From: SABI01 sp963676605
Lineage (GTDB): Bacteria; Spirochaetota; Spirochaetia; Sphaerochaetales; Sphaerochaetaceae
Direction: 5' to 3'
Assembly: GCA_963676605.2 (NCBI GenBank)
Contig: CAXXSP010000024.1
Span: 1-64,000, forward strand
Length of the DNA stretch: 64,000 bases
A model generated the notes under the pieces. It worked only from the letters and a program-made list of their open reading frames with translations, ran no database searches and was not told where the DNA came from. Positions within the stretch are counted from its first letter, which is position 1. Every line of letters starts with the position of its first letter. Of the stretch, positions 20,366 through 28,465 are shown piece after piece. Both the position numbers and the translations under genes were made by a program.

Positions 20366-20864
20366 ATGTCATCATATCCCGTCAACAATAAGAAACACCT
20401 TTTCCTTCATGAAGATGAATTGCACAAGAGACGTCTGGACTTCTATACGAACGTCATAGAACACCTCCCGCTTTTATTGAATCAGTACGAGCTGATTATG
20501 GGAACTCCCGAGTATGCAGGTATCCCGATTCCTGATGATCTCGATAGCTTTGATAAGCAGCCTCAGGAATCTCCCCCGGGATTTCATCTCGGTGAGCTCC
20601 TGTGTCTTTGGAAAAACGGGGGAATGGATGACTTCCTGCCCGGTCTGTGACTCCCCGGTATATCTTACGGGTATCGGAGGAAGTCCGCTATCCGGCAGTG
20701 GCAGCGGTTGGGGTTTCTGCAGTGGCTGTCATCAGGTTGTGAGTCATATACAGCCTTTCGGGAAATACTATGGTCAATACAGGAATCGGGCAGTACCTAA
20801 GGGGCCTGTTTCTGCTCAGCCGGTACGCTTTTCCGAGTTGCTTGAAATCTTGAAGGCTCGCTGA
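20366..20864 (+). CDS. Hypothetical protein with C-terminal zinc ribbon (one frameshift)
   Basis: A small protein of about 165 residues. The helical N-terminal half includes LDFYTNVIEHLPLLLNQYEL; the C-terminal half has SCPVCDSPVYLTGIGGSPLS and WGFCSGCHQ, two CxxC pairs expected to bind zinc. The frame breaks in a GGGGG run at 20618-20622; with four Gs the protein reads CLWKNGEWMTSCPVCD. AAGGAGGAC precedes the ATG. I recognise the general zinc-ribbon pattern but no named family or function. It converges on recQ. Confidence 0.6.
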
Positions 20865-20907
20865 GTTTCTGCCTCTCTCAATGGATTCCCGGGTCTCTAT
20901 GAAAGAA

Positions 20908-22650
20908 TCAACTTTCTGACTGATGCTTCTCAATCTCTTCTGTTATGAATGCGAGGAGGCTCTCTATACTCTCTCCTGAATTCTTGGCTGCATCCTTCAG
21001 TTTCGCGAACTTCGCGACAGTCTTCAGCATGATAGGGTTATTGAGATTCTTGAATACAGAATTCCTCTCTATGAGGGCATCCTTCAGGTATGGATATCGT
21101 GTGAGAATATCAGCTATGGTATCTTGTTCACTTATCATGAGCTGAAGATACTCATTCCCGATGCATCGGGCAACTGAAGAGAGGGGAGAAAAAGAAAGAG
21201 TCTGCTTCTTTGTGCAATATATACGCCCACAGGCTATCAAAACCTGTATAGCCTGTCCTATCTCATGCTTCTCCCAGGAGCTGTACAGCCCATGATACCG
21301 TCCGAACGGGTGGATGGAATCCTTCTCACCTCTCAGATATGCTGCCAGCTGATCTGTACTGAATCTTTTCCTGTACCGGGAAATTGTCTCAAGTATGGCA
21401 GCGCTTCCCAGGAAGGAGGTGTCACACGAACCCTCACATACATCACAGCCGCTGCATTCTGTAACAGGTGAACTCATGAGAGAAAGCATGCCCTCACGTC
21501 TGCAGATGCTGTCAGAGGCAAACAGGGGGAGAATAGGATTTCCCTTCTGCAGGAGTTCTCCCGGAGTACACAGTACGTAGGAGAAGGCTCTTTTACCGTC
21601 TCTCCCCCCTCGTCCCGATTCCTGAAGAAATGCCATGGGATCATCCGGGAAATCATAGTGGATGACTGAACGTACATTCTTTTTATCAACGCCCATACCG
21701 AAAGCTGAAGTGGCGCAGAGGATTCCCGAAGCACTGGAATAGAACCATTCCTCAATGTTCTCTCTTTCCTCTTTTCCCATCCCTGCATGATACGAAGCAA
21801 TCTCAATATCACTCATCCTCTCTCGAAGCCTCTCAGCAATGATCTCTGTCTTTCTTCGTGATCTGAAGAAGATGATGGCTGGACGGGAAGAGGATGGGGA
21901 GAGTATCAGACGAAGAGAGACCTCCCTGCTGAGAGTTCTCATCACTCTATAGTAGATGTTCTCACGATCGCTACTTCCCCTGATCGTATGATAGTGTTCT
22001 CCAAGGAAGAGATATTCATGGATAACTTTCGCATTCTTTCTGTCGAGAGTTGCTGTGAAGGCAAGCGTCTGATGAGGTGCAATCTCTTGAAGGTGTCGAC
22101 CCAGGTGAAGATAGGCAGGGCGGAAGGTCAGCCCCCACTGGGCGATTACATGCGCCTCATCAATGACGGCAAGACGTACCGGGAGGTATGAAAGCCGCTC
22201 TCTCACGACTGAGCTCTCAAGCATTTCACAGGTCATGAGAAGAAACCGGGCCTCTCCTGTTTCCAGTTTTCCGAAGAGCATCTCTCTTTCCTGTCGGCTC
22301 TGCCCTCCTCTCAGAACGACCGCCTGTTCACCGAGAGACTCAATTCTCCGTTTCTGATCATTGAGAAGGGAGAGGAGCGGGTAGATGATCAGAGTAATAC
22401 CCGAAATCATGAGCGCCGGCAGCATGAAACAGATACTCTTTCCTGCTCCTGTAGGGAGTATGACAAGGAGATTGTTTCTCTCCCCCTTCTCCTCTTTTTC
22501 AAGAATCGTTTGAATGATGAGTTCCTGAAAGGGGTAGAGGGAAGAGAGAGAAAGACGATTGTGAAGCAGGGATGAGATATGTTCGTTAAGCATACTACTC
22601 TGTACTACTGAAGAACGTCGTGTGCTTCGTTTTGGGAACCCCTTGTTCAT
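20908..22650 (-). CDS. recQ: RecQ-family ATP-dependent DNA helicase with DUF1858-like C-terminal tail
   Basis: A 580-residue superfamily-2 helicase that unwinds DNA 3' to 5' in repair and recombination. Motifs seen: ILPTGAGKS (Walker A, near residue 65), VIDEAHVIAQWG (DEAH box), SYHAGMGKEER, ATSAFGMGVDKKNVR and QESGRGGRDG. Next is a zinc-binding cluster (CSGCDVCEGSC near residue 415). Instead of a recognisable HRDC domain, the last 70 residues (DTIADILTRYPYL, then NLNNPIMLKTVAKFAKLKDA) resemble DUF1858. The start may be M20 at 22593, because the preceding codons lie in DNA repeated at 24362 onward. Confidence 0.85.
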   Translation of the reverse strand: MNKGFPKRSTRRSSVVQSSMLNEHISSLLHNRLSLSSLYPFQELIIQTILEKEEKGERNNLLVILPTGAGKSICFMLPALMISGITLIIYPLLSLLNDQKRRIESLGEQAVVLRGGQSRQEREMLFGKLETGEARFLLMTCEMLESSVVRERLSYLPVRLAVIDEAHVIAQWGLTFRPAYLHLGRHLQEIAPHQTLAFTATLDRKNAKVIHEYLFLGEHYHTIRGSSDRENIYYRVMRTLSREVSLRLILSPSSSRPAIIFFRSRRKTEIIAERLRERMSDIEIASYHAGMGKEERENIEEWFYSSASGILCATSAFGMGVDKKNVRSVIHYDFPDDPMAFLQESGRGGRDGKRAFSYVLCTPGELLQKGNPILPLFASDSICRREGMLSLMSSPVTECSGCDVCEGSCDTSFLGSAAILETISRYRKRFSTDQLAAYLRGEKDSIHPFGRYHGLYSSWEKHEIGQAIQVLIACGRIYCTKKQTLSFSPLSSVARCIGNEYLQLMISEQDTIADILTRYPYLKDALIERNSVFKNLNNPIMLKTVAKFAKLKDAAKNSGESIESLLAFITEEIEKHQSES

Positions 22651-22770
22651 TGAACCCGTACAGAGATGTTTTTAATGAATAAAATCATGAAAATCTCCTG
22701 ATTGTTTAGTCCCGGTTGAGTTTTGTTCTTTACACTGAAGAACACAAACTGAAAAAGACAGGTGAGCATT

Positions 22771-23151
22771 ATGGCATTACTTCAGAGACAGAACAGCAAT
22801 CAGGGACCGACACAAACCATTTTCAAGTCCATCGTACTTCTCATCACAGTAGGAATGTTTTTCCTCATACCTTTCACTTCCTGTGATCTTGCAGGGAGCC
22901 AACCGACTGAAGGCGTGGAAGGACCTGAGGACGAGAGTGCCGCCATCAGGACCCAGCTGGAGCAGTTGATAGCTGACGGGGAGGATGTCGCTGATTTCGA
23001 TACCTCGAAAATCACCGACATGTCAAACCTCTTCAAAGACAATACTGGTTTCAATCAGGATATATCGGGGTGGGATGTGAGCAGTGTGACTGACCACGCA
23101 GATTTCTCTTACGGCTGTCCGATTCATCACACTCCGAAAGAACCGTTCTAG
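22771..23151 (+). CDS. Short DUF285 lipoprotein (collapsed copy)
   Basis: A 126-residue predicted surface lipoprotein. The signal segment IVLLITVGMFFLIPFTSC ends in a spirochaete-style lipobox with lipid-modified Cys38, followed by an acidic linker. Only one DUF285/BspA-like repeat is present (FNQDISGWDVSSVT). The protein then jumps to the terminal GCPIHHTPKEPF found in the 1151-residue copy. In effect it equals the long protein with about 1,020 central residues removed. The ATG at 22771 has AGGTGA upstream; a GTG at 22762 is in frame. It may be a real deletion by repeat recombination or an assembly collapse. Confidence 0.75.
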   Translation: MALLQRQNSNQGPTQTIFKSIVLLITVGMFFLIPFTSCDLAGSQPTEGVEGPEDESAAIRTQLEQLIADGEDVADFDTSKITDMSNLFKDNTGFNQDISGWDVSSVTDHADFSYGCPIHHTPKEPF

Positions 23152-23196
23152 ATGGTGTAGGAATAATTTTTAAGTGTATCGTGATGAGATTTTACA

Positions 23197-23280
23197 TGTG
23201 AGTGTGACCTGGGGTGAGCATATTCCCTCACTCTGTGAAAGGAAGGAGTCAGAAATGACACCTGAGGCACCCTTACAGTG
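23197..23280 (+). ncRNA. Hairpin-rich leader RNA candidate, copy A
   Basis: Conserved counterpart of 28023-28106. It keeps GGTGAG/CTCAC pairing and the hairpin GGAGTCA-GAAA-TGACACC (23245-23262), here with one internal A-A mismatch. No known riboswitch class was recognised. Confidence 0.35.
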
Positions 23281-23301
23281 TGAAGAGGGTTTGAGGAATA
23301 T

Positions 23302-23462
23302 ATGGATAGAGAAGAGCTGAAAAGGGTAATTATAAAAAAGCATGGGAGGATAGGGAGTTTCGAAAGAAACTGAAGAAGAATCCCGGGGAGACTATTCAGG
23401 AATATTTCGGGATGGAAATCAGAGCATACGGAATGAAGGTGCGATTCGCTTCTGTCTCTTAA
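23302..23462 (+). pseudogene. Degenerate NHLP-type leader peptide gene, copy A
   Basis: The first 42 codons match the intact peptide gene at 28127 (MDREELKRVIIKK, then REFRKKLKKNPGETIQEYFGM). The A run at 23334-23339 has six As against seven in the intact copy, which breaks the frame. Even after correction the homology ends after about 42 residues, so the C-terminal double-glycine site and core are missing and an unrelated 11-residue tail ends at TAA 23460-23462. The truncation abuts the end of the Phd-Uma2 gene. Confidence 0.7.
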
Positions 23463-23468
23463 GATGTC

Positions 23469-24206
23469 TCAGGAAAGAAAGAGTTTATCGGTATCTGCAA
23501 CGAGTCCTTCGAAGTAGGATGAATTGGCGATCTCTCCTGTCTTGTATACCTTCTGGTCTTTCAGTTTTCTCTCTTCAAAATAATTGATGATGAGATGCTG
23601 TGCTTCGTTATCGACAACCCAGTACTCGTGAATCCCGCTCGTCATATAGAGATGGGTTTTGATGATGATATCTTTTGATTTTGTAGAGGGGGAAAGCACT
23701 TCTACAACGAGAGAGGGGATTCCCTGATATATTCCATCCTCGTCCACATTCTCTGTATCACACATGACAAGGATATCTGGCTGCACGACATTGGGATTAT
23801 CTTCGAAGCAGGCTGCTTCCCCGTAGAGTTTAACATCGAGCGGGGCTACAAAAGGACTGCATGGTGTATCTTCAAAGAATGAAAGCATCATTCCTAAGAG
23901 CACCGTGACAATTCTCTGGTGAGGGACTCTCGGTCCTGCGAGCATATATATCTGTCCGTCAATCAATTCATACTGACAGGTGTTCTCATCCCGTTCAGCA
24001 ATTTCTCGGAATTCTTTATAGGAGTACCGTGATTTTGCTCTATACGCTCGCGCATCTTCGCGAAGGTACCACCGTTCTTCATCACTGAGACCTTTCAGTA
24101 CGGCGACGGGTTCATGATTTTTCTCGATGTAGACTGTTTCCCCTTCTATTGCTTTTTTCAGGTACTTCCCGAATGAATTCTGAAGAACGGAGGTTGATAC
24201 TTTCAT
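23469..24206 (-). CDS. Phd/YefM antitoxin-like domain fused to Uma2-type nuclease
   Basis: A protein of about 245 residues. Residues 1-40 (MKVSTSVLQNSFGKYLKKAI, then EPVAVLKGL) look like the N-terminal DNA-binding fold of Phd/YefM antitoxins. From about residue 65 the sequence is a Uma2/DUF820 PD-(D/E)XK nuclease domain: YELIDGQIYML, VVQPDILVMCD, PSLVVEVLSPST, and the Lys in DIIIKTHLYMTSGIHEYWVVD. The ATG at 24206 was chosen for its strong AGAGGAGA site; an upstream in-frame start at 24251 has none. It lies between the two copies of the lipoprotein module, as if inserted there. Function of Uma2 proteins is not established. Confidence 0.75.
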   Translation of the reverse strand: MKVSTSVLQNSFGKYLKKAIEGETVYIEKNHEPVAVLKGLSDEERWYLREDARAYRAKSRYSYKEFREIAERDENTCQYELIDGQIYMLAGPRVPHQRIVTVLLGMMLSFFEDTPCSPFVAPLDVKLYGEAACFEDNPNVVQPDILVMCDTENVDEDGIYQGIPSLVVEVLSPSTKSKDIIIKTHLYMTSGIHEYWVVDNEAQHLIINYFEERKLKDQKVYKTGEIANSSYFEGLVADTDKLFLS

Positions 24207-24521
24207 AGATAATCTCCTCTCTTTGAATGGATGAAGTGATGTATATATCATATGATGAGTTTAGCTAAAATACAATGTTGTATAGGTAAAATAGGGAACA
24301 TGACTAAAAAATGAGACAAGGAAGAGATATGTTTGTTCAGCATACAACTTTCTTACTGCTGAAGAACGTCGTGTGCTTCGTTTTGGGAACCCCTTGTTCA
24401 TTGAACCCGTACAGAGATGTTTTTAATGAATAAAATCATGAAAATCTCCTGATTGTTTAGTCCCGGTTGAGTTTTGCTCTTTACACTGAAGAACACAAAC
24501 TGAAAAAGACAGGTGAGCATT

Positions 24522-27500
24522 ATGGCATTACTTCAGAGACAGAACAGCAATCAGGGACCGACACACATCACTTTCAAGTCCATGGTACTTCTCATCACAG
24601 TAGGAATGTTTTTCCTCATACCTTTCACTTCCTGTGATCTTGCAGGGAGCCAACCGACTGAAGGCGTGGAAGGACCTGAGGACGAGAGTGCCGCCATCAG
24701 GACCCAGCTGGAGCAGTTGATAGCTGACGGGGAGGATGTCACTGATTTCGATACCTCGAAAATCACCGACATGTCAAACCTCTTCAAAGACAATACTGGT
24801 TTCAATCAGGATATATCGGGGTGGGATGTGAGCAGTGTGACTGATATGAGCTATATGTTCAACGGAGCGACCATCTTCAATCAGGATATCTCGGGTTGGG
24901 ATGTGAGTAAGGTGACTGATATGTCCCATATGTTTGATAATGCCCGTGCTTTCTATCAGGATATCAGGTTGTGGAATCTGATAAGCATCGAGAAACTGGA
25001 TAACTTTGATGATGTTACATTGATAAAAGATACGCTTATGAGTCCTGCCTACGGATTTGTAAAGTCGAAATATGAAATCATGACCATGCATGATGCGGCA
25101 AAGAGTCTCTCCCATCTGAATACTGTGAAGATCACCGACATGTCTTATCTATTCGTAGACAGACTTTTTATAAACGGAGATATATCGAATTGGAATGTCA
25201 GTAATGTCACCAATATGTCTCATATGTTTGAGGGACAATATTTTTTTAATCAGGACATTACCCGCTGGGATGTGAGCAAGGTCACCAATACGAGTTATAT
25301 GTTCAAGGATGCCTATGATTTTAATCATAATCTTTCCAATTGGGATGTGAGCGGTGTGACCGACATGGAAGGCATGTTCTTTAATTCGGGTTTCAAAAAT
25401 TTCGGTCATAGCCTTTTAGTCTGGGATGTGAGCAATGTGACCGACATGAGTTGCATGTTCCAGGGCACCCCATTCAACAACGATATCTCGGGTTGGGATG
25501 TAAGTAATGTGACTGATATGAACCATATGTTCGCAGATGCAAAGGATTTCAATCAGGATATCAGCTTCTGGGACGTGAGCAATGTCACTGATATGAATCA
25601 TATGTTTGCAGATGCTAAAACATTCAATATGGACATCAGCTCATGGAAGGTCAGTAACGTGACGGATATGTCCTATATGTTTTATAATAGGCTGCCTGAC
25701 CCTGGAGAATCTGTTCCTTCGTCCAAATTCAACCAAGACCTCACAAACTGGGATGTCAGCAGCGTCACCGATATGTCGCATATGTTTTACAATTCAACAT
25801 CCTTCAACGGAGATCTATCGAAGTGGAACACGGAAAGTGTTACAGATATGAGGGGTATGTTCTTCCATGCGACTTCCTTCAACAAGGATCTTTCTTCCTG
25901 GGATGTGAGTGGTGTCACCGATATGGGTAGCATGTTTCTTGATGCCTCCTCATTCAACACATCCCTTTCCTCATGGAGTGTACGTAACGTCACCGATATG
26001 AGTTCCATGTTCAAAGATGCGACTTCCTTCAATCAGGATATCGGGGAATGGAGCGTTGATAATGTCAACACAATGAAAGAGATGTTTTCTGCTGCGGTCA
26101 CGTTCGATCAGGATCTCAGCAACTGGAATGTAGGGAATGTGACCGATATGAACAGCATGTTCTGCAATGCATTCGCGTTCGATCAAGATATCACCGACTG
26201 GGACATCTCGAACGTGAAGGCGATCTATCATTTCGATCATGGGAGCCCGCTGGCAGATTCTTCTTCACATAATCCGTTCTTCCGGATGGTCGACAGGGAG
26301 GAACTCGATTACCGAATAAGCAATGGTCATGATGTAACCGCACTCGACGTTACCCTGGTAACTGACATGTCTAACCTTTTTGCAGACACGACCTTTAATC
26401 AGGATATTTCAGGCTGGAACGTGAACAATGTGACAGATATGAATAACATGTTCAATTTCAATTTAGTTTTTAATCAAGATATCTCTCACTGGGACGTGAG
26501 CAATGTGACAAATATGAATGAAATGTTCCGTAATAGTGCTGCTTTTAATCAAGATATCTCCCGCTGGGATGTGAGAGGAGCACAGGAACACCACTCAGAT
26601 TTTTCACTCAACAGCCCTATTGACGGCACCTCAAAGAGTCCATTCCATACCATCACATTGACAGAACTGAAAACCATGATAGCTGATAAGAAGGATGTGA
26701 GGTATGTGAATACTTCAGCGATTACCGACATGTCGAAACTCTTCGAGGGCAATTCCTCATTTAACCGGGATATTTCGCAGTGGGATGTGAGAAACGTCAC
26801 CACGATGAAGGAAATGTTCGCCGGTGCTAGCTCCTTTAATCAGGACATTTCCTCCTGGAATGTAGGTAAAGTCAGAGATATGAACAGTATGTTCCTCGGA
26901 GCTGCTTCCTTCAACCAGGATATTTCCTCCTGGAATGTCAGCAGCGTGACTGACATGGCCACTATGTTTGACGGGGCATCTGCTTTCAACAGTGATATCT
27001 CCGGATGGAATACCGGAAAGGTGACCATTATGGGAGGGATGTTCGCTTCTGCCCTTGCGTTCAACCAGGATTTATCCTCCTGGAATGTGAGCAGTGTCAA
27101 AGATCTCGGCGGAATGTTCTTCGAAGCTGAAGCGTTCAACAGTGTCCTGGACACATGGGATGTGAGTCAGGTCGAGGACATGGAGAATCTTTTCTATGGT
27201 GCGACCTCGTTTAACCAGAATATCTCCTCCTGGAATGTGAACAGGGTAAGGTCGATGCGGTATATGTTCTATTCAGCAACGTCTTTCAATCAGGATATTT
27301 CATCTTGGGACGTGAGTCTCGTAGCGGAGATGGATTATATGTTCAACGGAGCCTCGAGTTTTTCTCAGGATCTCTCAAACTGGAACGTGAATGATATGGT
27401 GAGTCATTCCAATTTCTGTGACGGGTCCCATATTCTGAATACCCCTTATGTACCCCGGTTCTTTGTTTCCAGGGAGAAGCTGGATACGATGATCGCCGCT

Positions 27501-27974
27501 GGTGAGGATGTTAGGTATGTGAATACTTCCGCCGTTACGGACATGTCGCACCTCTTTGAAAACAAAAAGACCTTCAACCAGGATATCTCAGGATGGGATG
27601 TCGGAAATGTCACTACCATGCATGATATGTTCAAGAATGCCCATGAATTCAACCAGGACCTTACTGACTGGGATACCGGGAAAGTAACCGATATGAGAGC
27701 CATGTTCTACAATGCCTATAAATTCAATGGGGATATCTCAACTTGGGATGTGAGCAGCGTTACCGATATGAGTTATCTGTTCTATTATACCTATAAATTC
27801 AATCAGAACCTAAAAGACTGGGATGTGAGCAGTGTTACGAACATGTCCAATATGTTTGAAGCCTCATTTGTTTTCGATCAGGATATCTCCGGTTGGGATG
27901 TGAGTAATGTTATTGACCACTCTGATTTCTCATCCGGATGCCCTATTCATAACACTCCGAAAGAGCCTTTCTAG
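24522..27974 (+). CDS. Giant BspA-like DUF285 repeat lipoprotein, 34 repeats
   Basis: A 1151-residue predicted surface lipoprotein. Signal segment MVLLITVGMFFLIPFTSC with Cys38, then an acidic linker (EGVEGPEDESAA). I count 34 units of about 25 residues with the pattern D-M-S-x-M-F-x-x-A-x-x-F-N-Q-D-I-S-x-W-D-V-S-x-V-T. They fall in blocks, some opened by a header such as REKLDTMIAAGEDVRYVNTS (near residues 68, 600, 710 and 985) and closed by segments rich in Ser, His and Pro. The family is linked to adhesion and surface display in other bacteria; the ligand here is unknown. AGGTGA precedes the ATG. The NHLP-type peptide gene follows 152 nt downstream. Confidence 0.9.
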   Translation: MALLQRQNSNQGPTHITFKSMVLLITVGMFFLIPFTSCDLAGSQPTEGVEGPEDESAAIRTQLEQLIADGEDVTDFDTSKITDMSNLFKDNTGFNQDISGWDVSSVTDMSYMFNGATIFNQDISGWDVSKVTDMSHMFDNARAFYQDIRLWNLISIEKLDNFDDVTLIKDTLMSPAYGFVKSKYEIMTMHDAAKSLSHLNTVKITDMSYLFVDRLFINGDISNWNVSNVTNMSHMFEGQYFFNQDITRWDVSKVTNTSYMFKDAYDFNHNLSNWDVSGVTDMEGMFFNSGFKNFGHSLLVWDVSNVTDMSCMFQGTPFNNDISGWDVSNVTDMNHMFADAKDFNQDISFWDVSNVTDMNHMFADAKTFNMDISSWKVSNVTDMSYMFYNRLPDPGESVPSSKFNQDLTNWDVSSVTDMSHMFYNSTSFNGDLSKWNTESVTDMRGMFFHATSFNKDLSSWDVSGVTDMGSMFLDASSFNTSLSSWSVRNVTDMSSMFKDATSFNQDIGEWSVDNVNTMKEMFSAAVTFDQDLSNWNVGNVTDMNSMFCNAFAFDQDITDWDISNVKAIYHFDHGSPLADSSSHNPFFRMVDREELDYRISNGHDVTALDVTLVTDMSNLFADTTFNQDISGWNVNNVTDMNNMFNFNLVFNQDISHWDVSNVTNMNEMFRNSAAFNQDISRWDVRGAQEHHSDFSLNSPIDGTSKSPFHTITLTELKTMIADKKDVRYVNTSAITDMSKLFEGNSSFNRDISQWDVRNVTTMKEMFAGASSFNQDISSWNVGKVRDMNSMFLGAASFNQDISSWNVSSVTDMATMFDGASAFNSDISGWNTGKVTIMGGMFASALAFNQDLSSWNVSSVKDLGGMFFEAEAFNSVLDTWDVSQVEDMENLFYGATSFNQNISSWNVNRVRSMRYMFYSATSFNQDISSWDVSLVAEMDYMFNGASSFSQDLSNWNVNDMVSHSNFCDGSHILNTPYVPRFFVSREKLDTMIAAGEDVRYVNTSAVTDMSHLFENKKTFNQDISGWDVGNVTTMHDMFKNAHEFNQDLTDWDTGKVTDMRAMFYNAYKFNGDISTWDVSSVTDMSYLFYYTYKFNQNLKDWDVSSVTNMSNMFEASFVFDQDISGWDVSNVIDHSDFSSGCPIHNTPKEPF

Positions 27975-28022
27975 ATGGTGAAGAAACAATATTTTCAAGT
28001 TGATCGGTATGAGATGTTACGT

Positions 28023-28106
28023 GTGAGTGTCACCTATGGTGAGCATATCCCCTCACTCTGCGAAAGGAAGGAGTCAGAAATGACTCCTGAGGCACCCTTA
28101 CAGTGT
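28023..28106 (+). ncRNA. Hairpin-rich leader RNA candidate before the NHLP-type peptide gene
   Basis: A perfect 8-bp hairpin AGGAGTCA-GAAA-TGACTCCT (28069-28088) with a GNRA-type tetraloop follows a second stem, GTGAG (28039-28043)/CTCAC (28052-28056), with alternative pairing GAGTG (28025-28029)/CACTC (28054-28058). A small TCACC-TAT-GGTGA hairpin is also possible. A purine-rich joining stretch GCGAAAGGA lies between the stems. The region is kept in the duplicate at 23197-23280 although it does not code for protein. Ribosome site GAGG (28118-28121) and ATG 28127 lie just beyond it. A cis-regulatory RNA is plausible; no known class recognised. Confidence 0.45.
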
Positions 28107-28126
28107 GAAGATGGTTTGAGGAATAT

Positions 28127-28390
28127 ATGGATAGAGAAGAGCTGCAGCGGGTAATTATAAAAAAAGCATGGGAGGATAGAGAGTTTCGAAAGAAACTGAA
28201 GAAGAATCCCGGGGAGACTATTCAGGAATATTTCGGGATGGATATCAGAGCTGATATCACCGTTCTCGAGGAGACGAAGAATCGAATCTACTTTACCATT
28301 CCCGTCAACCCGAGCAGTCTGACCGACGCTGAGCTTGATGCGATAGCAGGAGGTTTCGATATGACCGGCCTTCAGGGAGAAGGCAGCTGA
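28127..28390 (+). CDS. NHLP-type leader peptide (RiPP precursor-like), 87 aa
   Basis: This small protein matches the nitrile-hydratase-like leader peptide (NHLP) pattern of RiPP precursors: a basic helix (IIKKAWEDREFRKKLKKNP), the GETIQEYFGMDI segment resembling the nitrile hydratase alpha N terminus, VLEETKNRIYFTIPV, then LTDAELDAIAGG. The AGG is the usual protease-transporter cleavage site. The remaining core would be FDMTGLQGEGS, 11 residues without Cys, so ordinary lanthionine rings are impossible, while Ser/Thr dehydration or other changes remain possible. No maturase or NHLP-type transporter is encoded in the window. It has a correctly spaced GAGG and lies 76 nt upstream of the sensor-kinase gene. 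Confidence 0.8.
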   Translation: MDREELQRVIIKKAWEDREFRKKLKKNPGETIQEYFGMDIRADITVLEETKNRIYFTIPVNPSSLTDAELDAIAGGFDMTGLQGEGS

Positions 28391-28465
28391 TTCTTCTTCT
28401 CCCTGATTTCCGTCCTATGAATTCCTGTTCACCTCTGGTAGTATGAGATTAAAGGTGTACAAAAG

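Larger units (their letters stand above)
22571..23430 (+). repeat. Duplicated module, copy A (short, degenerate)
   Basis: This segment matches 24321-28252 in order: the first codons and upstream DNA of recQ, the lipoprotein promoter and start, the lipoprotein end, a hairpin-rich leader, and the first 40 codons of an NHLP-type peptide. The copies are near-identical from about 22611 to 23089. Copy A lacks nearly all lipoprotein repeats and its homology stops at about 23428, inside the peptide gene. Confidence 0.9.
24321..28252 (+). repeat. Duplicated module, copy B (full-length)
   Basis: Matches 22571-23430. The left 80 nt are a decayed fragment of the recQ 5' coding end (GAGATATGTTTGTTCAGCATA), which shows that the unit was copied from beside recQ. 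The promoter and first 100 codons of the lipoprotein gene are almost unchanged, while the leader and peptide region differ at scattered positions. Confidence 0.9.

Noticed and set aside
24551..27703. Several minus-strand open frames of 60-113 codons inside the repeat lipoprotein gene
   Set aside because: They are antisense shadows of the periodic DUF285 coding sequence, with no ribosome sites and repetitive translations of their own.
24800..27900. Regularly spaced repeats resembling a CRISPR or minisatellite array
   Set aside because: The period of about 75 nt is codon-based, the repeats are imperfect, and they translate into DUF285 units. No spacer-repeat pattern and no cas genes.
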